A DNA stretch of 64,000 nt from Nephrocerus scutellatus (lineage: Eukaryota > Arthropoda > Insecta > Diptera > Pipunculidae), in assembly GCA_947095585.1 (NCBI GenBank), contig OX352764.1, positions 6,309,001-6,373,000 on the forward strand. Direction: 5' to 3'. Position numbers and translations under genes: made by a program. Positions 35,136-45,590 of the stretch are shown piece by piece. Each line of letters starts with the position of its first letter. Within the stretch, counting starts at the first letter, position 1. The notes under the pieces were generated by a model. That model was not told the DNA's origin. It did no database searches and saw only the letters and a list, made by a program, of their open reading frames with translations.

Positions 35136-35670
35136 TTTAATTACATCAGTGTTTGGAATGATGTCCATGATAAGGCGAAGCAATGCGATCAGCTTAAACA
35201 CCAAGCTGCGACTGTTCCGCTCAAATGTTGAATCTGTGCTGTTGTATGGGTGCAGCACTTGGAAGGTGACCCGCTACTATCACAAAAAGACTACAAACGT
35301 TCGTAAATAGGTGCCTACGGAACATCTTAAGGGTTTTCTGGCCTAACCGTATCTCTAACGAGCATCTTTACCAGAGAACGGGTCAGGAACCAATAGGCAC
35401 AACCATCCAACGACGGAAGTGACAGTGGATTGGTCATACACTCCGAAAAGGCGACAATTTCATAGCAAACTATGCAATGCAATGGAATCCGTTATCTCAG
35501 GATGGTAGAAGAACGGGTCGTCCGAGAAATACATGGCGCAGAACAGTTGAAGAGGAGTCACGGCAATTGGGGGAAAGTTGGAGAGAGCTGCAGAGCTCAT
35601 CGCCAGGAACCGCACGCGATGGCGCGTAGGTGTAGTAGAGGCCCTAGGACCCACAAGGTGATATAGGACA
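35136..35670 (+). mobile_element. Non-LTR RT C-terminal fragment in U3
   Basis: SNAISLNTKLRLFRSNVESV, LLYGCSTWKVT, CLRNILRVFWPNRISNEHLY and then QWIGHTLRKGDN and GRPRNTWRRTVEEESRQLG blocks in broken frames. Same family as 57610-58060. Also in U2 (38775-39309) and U1 (42414-42948). Confidence 0.85.
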
Positions 35671-36055
35671 TAAATGAATTGAATGAATAAATAACAAGCT
35701 GAGAAACTCCGCTTTACCTATCGAATAGGTGAATAGTGAGTGAGAGAGTAAAACCAGCCGTTTTCCAACACATTTCTTATCACAAACTATGTAGGAATTC
35801 GAACACTTCTGTAAATGCATGCACGGCACGGGCGTATGCACACCTCGTTCACTTCACTTGGTACTGCTTATATGGTTTGACCAAGGATTCATAAACTATA
35901 ACCTGGTTTTTTTGTCACTTTATATCAAAGCTCAAACATCCTTTTCACATAGTACCGTAAAACTTCCATATTACGCAATATGGAATCATAGGTGAAGACT
36001 TCTTCGGAAAATTCAATGTGATAGTGGATTACAAAGACAATATATTTAGATACCA

Positions 36056-36256
36056 CTACAAAAATAGACAATTCGCAGTAGACTTCAGTAACGAATGGAA
36101 GACCTTAACAACTTCTTCTTTTTCTTTTTCATCATCGGGGGAGTCCTCTGAATGTGCGTGAACGTTCATGAGGCTTATATTTTTAAATCTGCCCTGCACG
36201 CGAAGGTTGCATAGCCATTCATTAATTGATTTAAAGCCGATAACGGTGGGTTTCAT
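36056..36256 (-). mobile_element. RTE-like endonuclease fragment in U2
   Basis: Same as 32788-32990, with FKSINEWLCNLRVQGRFK. Confidence 0.8.
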
Positions 36257-36284
36257 TCTTTTACTGACTATAGAAACCCCTTTA

Positions 36285-37000
36285 TAAAGCTATGAGAGAA
36301 TTCGGGATCCCAAATAAACTGACACGACTATGTAGGTTGACTATGACCAATGTTATAAGCAAAGTATCCGGATCACACTATCAAGCCCATTCAACATCTA
36401 GAACGGACGACTCCGACAAGTGGATGAACTGGCATGCATCCTCTTCAACCTGGCGTTGAAAAAATTGATCCGAGACTACAATGTAACAGCGAGAGGAACA
36501 ATCTTCTATAATTCCATTAATATACTGGCTTACGCAGACGATACTGACATGTTTGTTAGAAACCAAAGAGCTGTACAGGAAGCTTTCATTCAGATCGAGC
36601 GGGCGGCACAATAAATGAGAGCAAAACAAAGTAGATGGTGGCCACCTCCGCAGAAGATCCAACATTGGTCACTTATGTGAGAAAGGACGGTTTCGGAGAG
36701 TCTATAATGATAAGATCTACGAACGTGTCCGCGGTGTCGACATTATGAAGAGAATTAGCTCGGAATGTTGCGGTGGGCAGGACACTTAGCTCGCGAAGAG
36801 GATCTTGTTTGCAAAGTCCTTTGCGGTAGGATTTATGGAACACGACAGCGGGGCCGGCCAAGTTTGCGCTGGAAGGATAGCGTAGACCAGGACGCACCGA
36901 GTTTATGGATGCCAAAAGGCTCGAAATCGAGACCGATGGATGGATTTTTTTCTAAAGGATAGGACCGCACACCGGTTGTAGAGGCAAATATGATGATGAT
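36285..37000 (+). mobile_element. RTE-like RT/C-terminal fragment in U2
   Basis: Adds to the U3 version an RT part: DELACILFNLALKKLIRDYN and INILAYADDTDMFVRNQRA, the catalytic YADD box, before the RGRPSLRWKD C-terminus. Confidence 0.85.
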
Positions 37001-37583
37001 GATGCATATATTGCTGGATTTCATTACATCTACACTAGTATGAATATGTTCTTATGCTTGTATTATATGTTATATCATGTACACCTACTGGATACAAAAT
37101 ATGGTAAATGAATTTACACTTTTATTTATCTTTGACGGATATCTTCATATGCTGTATTCGTTATTTCCGTAACGCTGACTTTACAAATGCATTCAGTTAC
37201 CCCTAGTCGGGCCTAAAGAAGTTTCACTTCAAAAAAAGAAAGCTTTGGTTTTTACCGTAAAAATGTAAGACATGATTTTTTAAAAAAACAACACTCCAAA
37301 CAGGCAAACACACGGGTACGCGAATATAGAGTATATTTAAAAATGGTTGCCTTAATGCGCTTATTCAAAACTTGACAGTCTTGTTCAAGAAGAACCCGCC
37401 AGCAGTCTGCTCACAGTGGGTAAAGGTATGCATGGATTTAACATGTATGTATGTATGTATGAACAATATGGAAGTAGAGTAGAAGTATATATTAGTGGTA
37501 TAAGGAGTAGTATTCCTGAGGAGAATAGGGTCCCAACTGATGTGTGAATGTTTTTTGTTGTTGTTCTTTTGGTTAGTACTTAC

Positions 37584-38252
37584 GTTTACAAATTCTGTCC
37601 GAACAATAGGTGTTCGGCGAACAATCACTGGTCACATGGCATGTCATTGGCAATGTACAGCCCGTCTCCCAGTCAGCGGGATTGCCCTCGTAGCCATTGC
37701 GACAGACGCAATTCGCTTTATGGTTTTCCGGAACACATTCCGCGTTGGGACCACATTTAGGATTAGCACAAACATCACGACATTTCGGGACGTCATCTAT
37801 AGTTGTGCATTCGGAGCCGTTTCCGCAATCTGTATTTCTTTCACATTCGATAGAGATGCGACAACCCTCCTCGTAGGCATTACCAACATGATCAGGTGGA
37901 CAGGTACACTGATATGAACCGCGAGAGTTGCGACAACGTGCGCCCGGACCACAAGGCGCAACCTCACAATAGTCGATGGGATTACATTGGACATAGGGAT
38001 CACCGGTGTGGCCAGGTTGGCAGTAGCAAACCTTTCTGTGGATACCGCCAGTGCAGAGTGCATTTTGACCACAGATGGCACGTCCCAAGCACACATACTG
38101 ACATCTGGCTGTTCCCTTATCGCCAACACAACTCTCATCTAACGCACATTTGCTGTCGTCATCGCAGAGGACTTCCTTCGTACAGATGTTTTTCTTACAG
38201 ATGGTGCCCGGCGGACACTGTGGGTTATCATTTGTGCACATCGCAGTAATAA
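37584..38252 (-). CDS. EGF-repeat secreted protein, EGF exon copy 2
   Basis: Same 223-codon phase 1-1 exon as the other two copies with intact acceptor and donor. It differs at plus positions 38014 and 38019, giving CYCQPGHTG instead of CYCEPGHTG (one synonymous, one Glu to Gln change). Spliced between copies 1 and 3 it would extend the protein by three more EGF-like modules without changing frame. All cysteines are retained, so there is no sign of decay. Confidence 0.85.
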
Positions 38253-38535
38253 CTATAAAAAAATATTTAAATTAAGCACTCAATCAGTCAAGTTGTAAAA
38301 GTTCTTGAAAAGTAATACTGCTAACACCTAAAAGAAATATGGTGAAATACAAGTGTTGTTGTTATAAGTGTTTATGTGTACATTTAAATAAAAAAATATA
38401 AATTGTGAACTTGTGTTATTTTTACTGTCTGTTTATTAAATTTATTATTTGTAAATTAATAAACTGGTGTGGGGTTTATTTGCAAAATCCTTTACGAACT
38501 TAAAAGCCTAAATTTCGTAACAATATTCTAAAATG

Positions 38536-39309
38536 GAGCGCATAGTTGCCACATATGTATATACTTTTTAAAGTATAAGGATCTTTAAACTCAACTTTTA
38601 AGAAAAGCCAAAGGCGCCCACGCTTTTGGAGAAATATATTCAATGTGTTTACTGAAAGTTAAGCCACAGTCCATTATTATGCCTAAGTCACAAATTTGAC
38701 TCACTTTAGGAATGGTAATCGTGCCAAGACTATATATATTTGAATGCTTGAGCAGGCCTCCATAAAAATTACATTTTAATTACATCAGTGTTTGGAATGA
38801 TGTCCATGATAAGGCGAAGCAATGCGATCAGCTTAAACACCAAGCTGCGACTGTTCCGCTCAAATGTTGAATCTGTGCTGTTGTATGGGTGCAGCACTTG
38901 GAAGGTGACCCGCTACTATCACAAAAAGACTACAAACGTTCGTAAATAGGTGCCTACGGAACATCTTAAGGGTTTTCTGGCCTAACCGTATCTCTAACGA
39001 GCATCTTTACCAGAGAACGGGTCAGGAACCAATAGGCACAACCATCCAACGACGGAAGTGACAGTGGATTGGTCATACACTCCGAAAAGGCGACAATTTC
39101 ATAGCAAACTATGCAATGCAATGGAATCCGTTATCTCAGGATGGTAGAAGAACGGGTCGTCCGAGAAATACATGGCGCAGAACAGTTGAAGAGGAGTCAC
39201 GGCAATTGGGGGAAAGTTGGAGAGAGCTGCAGAGCTCATCGCCAGGAACCGCACGCGATGGCGCGTAGGTGTAGTAGAGGCCCTAGGACCCACAAGGTGA
39301 TATAGGACA
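38536..39309. mobile_element. RT fragments of U2 (minus piece then plus piece)
   Basis: Copies of the 34897-35110 (minus) and 35136-35670 (plus) fragments. Confidence 0.85.
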
Positions 39310-39694
39310 TAAATGAATTGAATGAATAAATAACAAGCTGAGAAACTCCGCTTTACCTATCGAATAGGTGAATAGTGAGTGAGAGAGTAAAACCAGCCGT
39401 TTTCCAACACATTTCTTATCACAAACTATGTAGGAATTCGAACACTTCTGTAAATGCATGCACGGCACGGGCGTATGCACACCTCGTTCACTTCACTTGG
39501 TACTGCTTATATGGTTTGACCAAGGATTCATAAACTATAACCTGGTTTTTTTGTCACTTTATATCAAAGCTCAAACATCCTTTTCACATAGTACCGTAAA
39601 ACTTCCATATTACGCAATATGGAATCATAGGTGAAGACTTCTTCGGAAAATTCAATGTGATAGTGGATTACAAAGACAATATATTTAGATACCA

Positions 39695-39895
39695 CTACAA
39701 AAATAGACAATTCGCAGTAGACTTCAGTAACGAATGGAAGACCTTAACAACTTCTTCTTTTTCTTTTTCATCATCGGGGGAGTCCTCTGAATGTGCGTGA
39801 ACGTTCATGAGGCTTATATTTTTAAATCTGCCCTGCACGCGAAGGTTGCATAGCCATTCATTAATTGATTTAAAGCCGATAACGGTGGGTTTCAT
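39695..39895 (-). mobile_element. RTE-like endonuclease fragment in U1
   Basis: Identical in content to 36056-36256. Confidence 0.8.
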
Positions 39896-39923
39896 TCTTT
39901 TACTGACTATAGAAACCCCTTTA

Positions 39924-40640
39924 TAAAGCTATGAGAGAATTCGGGATCCCAAATAAACTGACACGACTATGTAGGTTGACTATGACCAATGTTATAAGCA
40001 AAGTATCCGGATCACACTATCAAGCCCATTCAACATCTAGAACGGACGACTCCGACAAGTGGATGAACTGGCATGCATCCTCTTCAACCTGGCGTTGAAA
40101 AAATTGATCCGAGACTACAATGTAACAGCGAGAGGAACAATCTTCTATAATTCCATTAATATACTGGCTTACGCAGACGATACTGACATGTTTGTTAGAA
40201 ACCAAAGAGCTGTACAGGAAGCTTTCATTCAGATCGAGCGGGCGGCACAATAAATGAGAGCAAAACAAAGTAGATGGTGGCCACCTCCGCAGAAGATCCA
40301 ACATTGGTCACTTATGTGAGAAAGGACGGTTTCGGAGAGTCTATAATGATAAGATCTACGAACGTGTCCGCGGTGTCGACATTATGAAGAGAATTAGCTC
40401 GGAATGTTGCGGTGGGCAGGACACTTAGCTCGCGAAGAGGATCTTGTTTGCAAAGTCCTTTGCGGTAGGATTTATGGAACACGACAGCGGGGCCGGCCAA
40501 GTTTGCGCTGGAAGGATAGCGTAGACCAGGACGCACCGAGTTTATGGATGCCAAAAGGCTCGAAATCGAGACCGATGGATGGATTTTTTTCTAAAGGATA
40601 GGACCGCACACCGGTTGTAGAGGCAAATATGATGATGATG
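39924..40640 (+). mobile_element. RTE-like RT/C-terminal fragment in U1
   Basis: Identical in content to 36285-37000, including the YADD box. Confidence 0.85.
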
Positions 40641-41222
40641 ATGCATATATTGCTGGATTTCATTACATCTACACTAGTATGAATATGTTCTTATGCTTGT
40701 ATTATATGTTATATCATGTACACCTACTGGATACAAAATATGGTAAATGAATTTACACTTTTATTTATCTTTGACGGATATCTTCATATGCTGTATTCGT
40801 TATTTCCGTAACGCTGACTTTACAAATGCATTCAGTTACCCCTAGTCGGGCCTAAAGAAGTTTCACTTCAAAAAAAGAAAGCTTTGGTTTTTACCGTAAA
40901 AATGTAAGACATGATTTTTTAAAAAAACAACACTCCAAACAGGCAAACACACGGGTACGCGAATATAGAGTATATTTAAAAATGGTTGCCTTAATGCGCT
41001 TATTCAAAACTTGACAGTCTTGTTCAAGAAGAACCCGCCAGCAGTCTGCTCACAGTGGGTAAAGGTATGCATGGATTTAACATGTATGTATGTATGTATG
41101 AACAATATGGAAGTAGAGTAGAAGTATATATTAGTGGTATAAGGAGTAGTATTCCTGAGGAGAATAGGGTCCCAACTGATGTGTGAATGTTTTTTGTTGT
41201 TGTTCTTTTGGTTAGTACTTAC

Positions 41223-41891
41223 GTTTACAAATTCTGTCCGAACAATAGGTGTTCGGCGAACAATCACTGGTCACATGGCATGTCATTGGCAATGTACAGC
41301 CCGTCTCCCAGTCAGCGGGATTGCCCTCGTAGCCATTGCGACAGACGCAATTCGCTTTATGGTTTTCCGGAACACATTCCGCGTTGGGACCACATTTAGG
41401 ATTAGCACAAACATCACGACATTTCGGGACGTCATCTATAGTTGTGCATTCGGAGCCGTTTCCGCAATCTGTATTTCTTTCACATTCGATAGAGATGCGA
41501 CAACCCTCCTCGTAGGCATTACCAACATGATCAGGTGGACAGGTACACTGATATGAACCGCGAGAGTTGCGACAACGTGCGCCCGGACCACAAGGCGCAA
41601 CCTCACAATAGTCGATGGGATTACATTGGACATAGGGATCACCGGTGTGGCCGGGTTCGCAGTAGCAAACCTTTCTGTGGATACCGCCAGTGCAGAGTGC
41701 ATTTTGACCACAGATGGCACGTCCCAAGCACACATACTGACATCTGGCTGTTCCCTTATCGCCAACACAACTCTCATCTAACGCACATTTGCTGTCGTCA
41801 TCGCAGAGGACTTCCTTCGTACAGATGTTTTTCTTACAGATGGTGCCCGGCGGACACTGTGGGTTATCATTTGTGCACATCGCAGTAATAA
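41223..41891 (-). CDS. EGF-repeat secreted protein, EGF exon copy 1
   Basis: First EGF exon downstream of the signal-peptide exon. It starts TTATTACTGCG after a TTTTTATAG acceptor; the G left over from exon 1 completes a Val codon. It has 223 codons and three EGF-like modules with the usual C-x4-5-C..C-x-C spacing, plus short 4-Cys linkers (QCPPGTICKKNIC at the start, CHVTSDCSPNTYC at the end). It has no membrane segment, so the product is secreted or part of an extracellular matrix protein. The donor (41222-41221, GTAAGT) is phase 1, compatible with splicing to copy 2, copy 3 or an unidentified 3' exon. Family: dumpy-like EGF arrays; not identified as a named gene. Confidence 0.88.
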
Positions 41892-42174
41892 CTATAAAAA
41901 AATATTTAAATTAAGCACTCAATCAGTCAAGTTGTAAAAGTTCTTGAAAAGTAATACTGCTAACACCTAAAAGAAATATGGTGAAATACAAGTGTTGTTG
42001 TTATAAGTGTTTATGTGTACATTTAAATAAAAAAATATAAATTGTGAACTTGTGTTATTTTTACTGTCTGTTTATTAAATTTATTATTTGTAAATTAATA
42101 AACTGGTGTGGGGTTTATTTGCAAAATCCTTTACGAACTTAAAAGCCTAAATTTCGTAACAATATTCTAAAATG

Positions 42175-42948
42175 GAGCGCATAGTTGCCACATATGTATA
42201 TACTTTTTAAAGTATAAGGATCTTTAAACTCAACTTTTAAGAAAAGCCAAAGGCGCCCACGCTTTTGGAGAAATATATTCAATGTGTTTACTGAAAGTTA
42301 AGCCACAGTCCATTATTATGCCTAAGTCACAAATTTGACTCACTTTAGGAATGGTAATCGTGCCAAGACTATATATATTTGAATGCTTGAGCAGGCCTCC
42401 ATAAAAATTACATTTTAATTACATCAGTGTTTGGAATGATGTCCATGATAAGGCGAAGCAATGCGATCAGCTTAAACACCAAGCTGCGACTGTTCCGCTC
42501 AAATGTTGAATCTGTGCTGTTGTATGGGTGCAGCACTTGGAAGGTGACCCGCTACTATCACAAAAAGACTACAAACGTTCGTAAATAGGTGCCTACGGAA
42601 CATCTTAAGGGTTTTCTGGCCTAACCGTATCTCTAACGAGCATCTTTACCAGAGAACGGGTCAGGAACCAATAGGCACAACCATCCAACGACGGAAGTGA
42701 CAGTGGATTGGTCATACACTCCGAAAAGGCGACAATTTCATAGCAAACTATGCAATGCAATGGAATCCGTTATCTCAGGATGGTAGAAGAACGGGTCGTC
42801 CGAGAAATACATGGCGCAGAACAGTTGAAGAGGAGTCACGGCAATTGGGGGAAAGTTGGAGAGAGCTGCAGAGCTCATCGCCAGGAACCGCACGCGATGG
42901 CGCGTAGGTGTAGTAGAGGCCCTAGGACCCACAAGGTGATATAGGACA
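42175..42948. mobile_element. RT fragments of U1 (minus piece then plus piece)
   Basis: Copies of the 34897-35110 (minus) and 35136-35670 (plus) fragments. Confidence 0.85.
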
Positions 42949-43209
42949 TAAATGAATTGAATGAATAAATAACAAGCTGAGAAACTCCGCTTTACCTATC
43001 GAATAGGTGAATAGTGAGTGAGAGAGTAAAACCAGCTGTTTTCCAACACATTTCTTATCACAAACTATGTAGGAATTCGAACACTTCTGTAAATGCATGC
43101 ACGGCACGGGCGTATGCACACCTCGTTCACTTCACTTGGTACTGCTTATATGGTTTGACCAAGGATTCATAAACTATAACCTGGTTTTTTTTGTCACTTT
43201 ATCACTTAC

Positions 43210-43264
43210 CACAAACTGTGATAATAACTATTACTCCAAAAATATTTAAAGTTAACCGACACAT
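43210..43264 (-). CDS. EGF-repeat secreted protein, exon 1 (signal peptide)
   Basis: Short exon not visible as a long open frame: ATG at 43264, 18 codons (MCRLTLNIFGVIVIITVC) plus one base, then a GTAAGT donor at 43209-43208. The residues form a short basic start and a hydrophobic core, a standard signal peptide; continuation into the EGF exon gives V-I-T-A-M-C, a plausible cleavage region. Support: matching phase 1 with the EGF exon, a TATA box about 54 bp upstream of the ATG, and an initiator-like TCATCA between. It lies just outside the 3.64-kb tandem unit, so only one signal exon serves three EGF exons. Confidence 0.8.
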
Positions 43265-43291
43265 TGTCTAGTTTAGCTGTCGTTATGCATC

Positions 43292-43325
43292 TGATGAGCT
43301 TAATATCAATACGCTCGCTTTTATA
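43292..43325 (-). promoter_or_regulatory. Core promoter of the EGF-repeat gene
   Basis: TATAAAAG on the minus strand at 43325-43318 and a TCATCA initiator-like site at 43297-43292, about 30 bp downstream. Predicted 5' UTR about 31 nt. Confidence 0.7.
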
Positions 43326-43429
43326 ATCGATCGTGATCGAGCTGGAATACAATTCAATTTATTTTAGATTTGGGTTGCTCATTTTTTCGACATTGTAGGG
43401 TTCTTATCAACACCACGACTACGGAAACT

Positions 43430-43580
43430 CCCTTACAACGCGGCGATCACGTTCCACGTTAAACTACCGTACAACGCGTGGCCTTAAGCTTCCGTACAGC
43501 GCAAGGCTCACTTTCTGCGTTAAACTCACGTACAACGCTGTTGTCACGTTCCGTGTTAATCTTCCGTACAACGCTGGGGT
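43430..43580. repeat. Five short repeats upstream of the EGF gene promoter
   Basis: CGTACAACGC-type motif at about 43433, 43469, 43494, 43530 and 43566, spaced 36, 25, 36 and 36 bp and separated by variable GTCACGTTCCACGTTAA-like linkers. It lies 110-260 bp upstream of the TATA box. Could be a cis-regulatory cluster or just a minisatellite. Confidence 0.7.
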
Positions 43581-43804
43581 CACTTTTCACTTATTTGACA
43601 ACAAAATCAAAATAAAAATATTATCTTTGTCACACATCATTGTGATTTTAGATTTTTTTTTGCAAGAAATTCTCGCGAGGAGATTAACTTGAATTAGTTA
43701 GTTAATAAATCAGTCTTTGTTTCAGAAAGGGCCTTAGTAGTGTAAATTTTCGTCGCTTTATACGAATTCGCTTTACTGCACTATCTTTTTTTTTGTTTGT
43801 TTTG

Positions 43805-44280
43805 TTTGTTTGAGGCTGTCTGGCGGCTGGCTGGCTGGACAAATCGTGTGATGAATCGTTTATCCACTTCCTAAAGCCAAATTTTATTTAAACTGTGCAC
43901 ACATATGTGTATCTCCGTTCGACAACACTTTTTGTAGACATTTTGGAGACACATAGCCCCGGAGCCCAATACAAATTTTTTTAACAAAATAACACGATTT
44001 TCTTTAAATTTTATATACAACACGATGGACAACACATTTTGTAAAAAATTGTGAGACCCCGGGGTCGTGAGGCCCCATACAAATTTTTAGAAAAAAAATT
44101 AACCCGCTTTTCTTCAAATTTTGTGCACATGTGTATCAACGATGGACAAAACTGTTTGTAAAAGTTTTGGAGTGAATGGGTCCTGAGGCACGAGTGGTGC
44201 CCTTGTACATTTTTTAAAAATTAGCCGATTTCCTTCAAATTTTAAACACATAATATGTATCTCCTATTAATCTAACTTAT
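43805..44280 (-). repeat. Dispersed internally repetitive element, copy 6 (reverse)
   Basis: Reverse-orientation copy: CTGGCTGGCTGG-rich end, AAACTGTGCACACATATGTG, then three ~110-bp units. The very tip (TTCTCTATATTAA) is lost. Confidence 0.65.
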
Positions 44281-44304
44281 TAATCTATTACAATTAATCA
44301 ATAC

Positions 44305-44391
44305 CTATTGTATGAGGACTGCCAGTTGTTGGTACAGTAATAGGATTGGTCGTAGTCCTGTTAGGATCTTGTTGCCCGGGCGAATTTTTAA
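44305..44391 (-). CDS. Collagen-like secreted protein, exon 3
   Basis: 87-bp phase 1-1 exon after a CTATATAG acceptor, donor GTATTG. Encodes KNSPGQQDPNRTTTNPITVP then TTGSPHTI: a Thr/Pro-rich, probably O-glycosylated linker. The frame agrees with exon 2. No later exon was found before the EGF gene's promoter, so the 3' end is uncertain. Confidence 0.6.
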   Translation of the reverse strand, partial: LKIRPGNKILTGLRPILLLYQQLAVLIQ

Positions 44392-44455
44392 CTATATAGT
44401 GGAAATAAAAAAATAGCTCTTAAGCACACTTATAATTCTTTTTATTTATAAGTAC

Positions 44456-44779
44456 CTGTTGTTGAGGACTGAACAGTTGTTGGTACACTAGGTATAGTGG
44501 TAGTAGTATGTGTCGTAGGTCTGTAGGTAGGTGAAGGTCTGTAGGTATTTCCCATAGGACCTTTAGCACCTGGTCTACCGGGGACACCTGGAGGACCCGG
44601 AAGACCTATTTGTCCGGGTGGACCTCTTATTCCAGGATCACCTTTAAGACCTTTAGCACCTGGCATACCGGGAACACCAGGAGGACCCGGAGGACCAGGA
44701 ATACACACATATATTGGTTGTATAAAAGAAGCAAAAAATCTTCTGCTTTGAATGGAAACGAAGCTTCCCAAAAAAAAAC
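44456..44779 (-). CDS. Collagen-like secreted protein, exon 2
   Basis: 324-bp exon after a TTTGTTGAAG acceptor, ending in phase 1 at a GTACTT donor. It completes the signal peptide ([14 protein letters not shown]), then has a short hydrophobic/aromatic spacer. Next come 16 uninterrupted Gly-X-Y triplets ([16 protein letters not shown] onward, with [13 protein letters not shown]) and a Thr/Pro/Tyr-rich tail ([15 protein letters not shown]). This is a short collagen-like domain, far below the length of true fibrillar or type IV collagens, so the product is likely a small secreted collagen-domain or mucin-like protein. Not identified with a named gene. Two broken copies lie at 47911-48105 and 48322-48516. 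Confidence 0.75.
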
Positions 44780-44854
44780 CTTCAACAAAAATAAAACAAA
44801 TTCTCAATTAAAATCCAATTATTCTGGTTTCCCTCTGTTTGACCAAATACTTAC

Positions 44855-44888
44855 ATAGTGTTAAGCTCGTTGCTGTCGACACCCTCAT
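44855..44888 (-). CDS. Collagen-like secreted protein, exon 1 (start of signal peptide)
   Basis: ATG at 44888; 11 codons (MRVSTATSLTL) plus one base, then a GTAAGT donor. With exon 2 the phase-1 junction forms Cys and the combined N-terminus is a good signal peptide. Chosen over an upstream ATG within the TATA region because it lies downstream of the predicted start site and gives a hydrophobic leader. Confidence 0.7.
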
Positions 44889-44899
44889 ATTCAACAATT

Positions 44900-44935
44900 G
44901 TCTGATACCAAAATGCTTCAAAATTCATATTTATA
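44900..44935 (-). promoter_or_regulatory. Core promoter of the collagen-like gene
   Basis: TATAAATAT at 44935-44927 on the minus strand and TCAGAC (initiator-like) at 44905-44900, 32 bp from TATA to the presumed +1. Both are conserved in the two pseudogene copies (47911 and 48516). Confidence 0.75.
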
Positions 44936-44999
44936 CCAAAACTCACAAAGAATCGGTAATTTATTCAACCTCTGTGTCTCTCTGCGTCCATTGGTCCGA

Positions 45000-45590
45000 A
45001 AATTTGAGATTCTTTTTAATGTAATGTGCCTGGTGTTCGCTGTGTGGCTTTGTTAATGAGAACATCATGCATAACATGCTTGTAACTATATTGTACGATA
45101 TCTTTAGGCCCTAATCTACTAGCGAGCACTATGACTGTTTGCTTACACGTGAAGATTTGTGTGGTACATTCCATGTGAGAACCGAGTTCAAACCAGATTG
45201 GACAATAAATTTCGAAAACTCTTTAGGGAAAGAAGAAAATAAATTGTTATAGGTTGCATTACCATAAATTTGTGTGCAACGTAGAAGCTAAGTTTAGAAA
45301 AATGGTAAAGAAAATATAAGAAGCTCTTCGTCGCAAGACGAATTCATTTGAATGTTAACGGTTAAAATATGATAATCTCGGAGTTGATTATTGACTTGGT
45401 TGACCATTTTTTGTGTTGGTTTCTTACAAAAACACAAGAACTAAATGGCTAGCGACGAGGCAGATGCATGTAAAGATATTTAAGTTTTAGATGATGGTAG
45501 AGTGATACATAATAAACATCGAATGTCGAGCACATCAAAGAAATTGTATATTCATTTGCATAACCAGAAGCGTATATCACTTTTACCAGT
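45000..45590. repeat. Inverted duplication, left arm (upstream of collagen-like gene)
   Basis: Matches the complement of about 47240-47880 with roughly 90% identity by eye, for example GCATAACCAGAAGCG / CGCTTCTGGTTATGC and CGTGAAGATTTGTGTGGTAC. With the adjoining gene/pseudogene the arms extend past 1 kb. Confidence 0.85.

Larger units (their letters stand above)
32690..35923. repeat. Tandem array unit U3 (leftmost, partly deleted)
   Basis: Third copy of the 3.64-kb unit. Compared with U1 and U2 it lacks about 371 bp (RTE piece present at 36285-36655) and about 14 bp (CATTCAGTTACCCC at 37188). Order in each unit: protease fragment (+), RTE endonuclease (-), RTE C-terminus (+), dispersed-repeat end, EGF exon (-), LTR edge, RT fragment (-), RT C-terminus (+). 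Confidence 0.9.
35924..39562. repeat. Tandem array unit U2 (middle)
   Basis: 3639-bp unit, head-to-tail with U1, almost identical to it (only a handful of differences seen over the unit). The junction reads GTCACTTTAT then ATCAAAGCTCAAACATCC at 35914-35941 and again 3639 bp further on. Confidence 0.95.
39563..43201. repeat. Tandem array unit U1 (rightmost)
   Basis: Its right end (CTTTAT at ~43201) stops about 7 nt from the splice donor of the signal-peptide exon, which itself is not duplicated. One extra T in the T-run near 43190 and one C/T change at 43037 distinguish it from U2. Confidence 0.95.
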
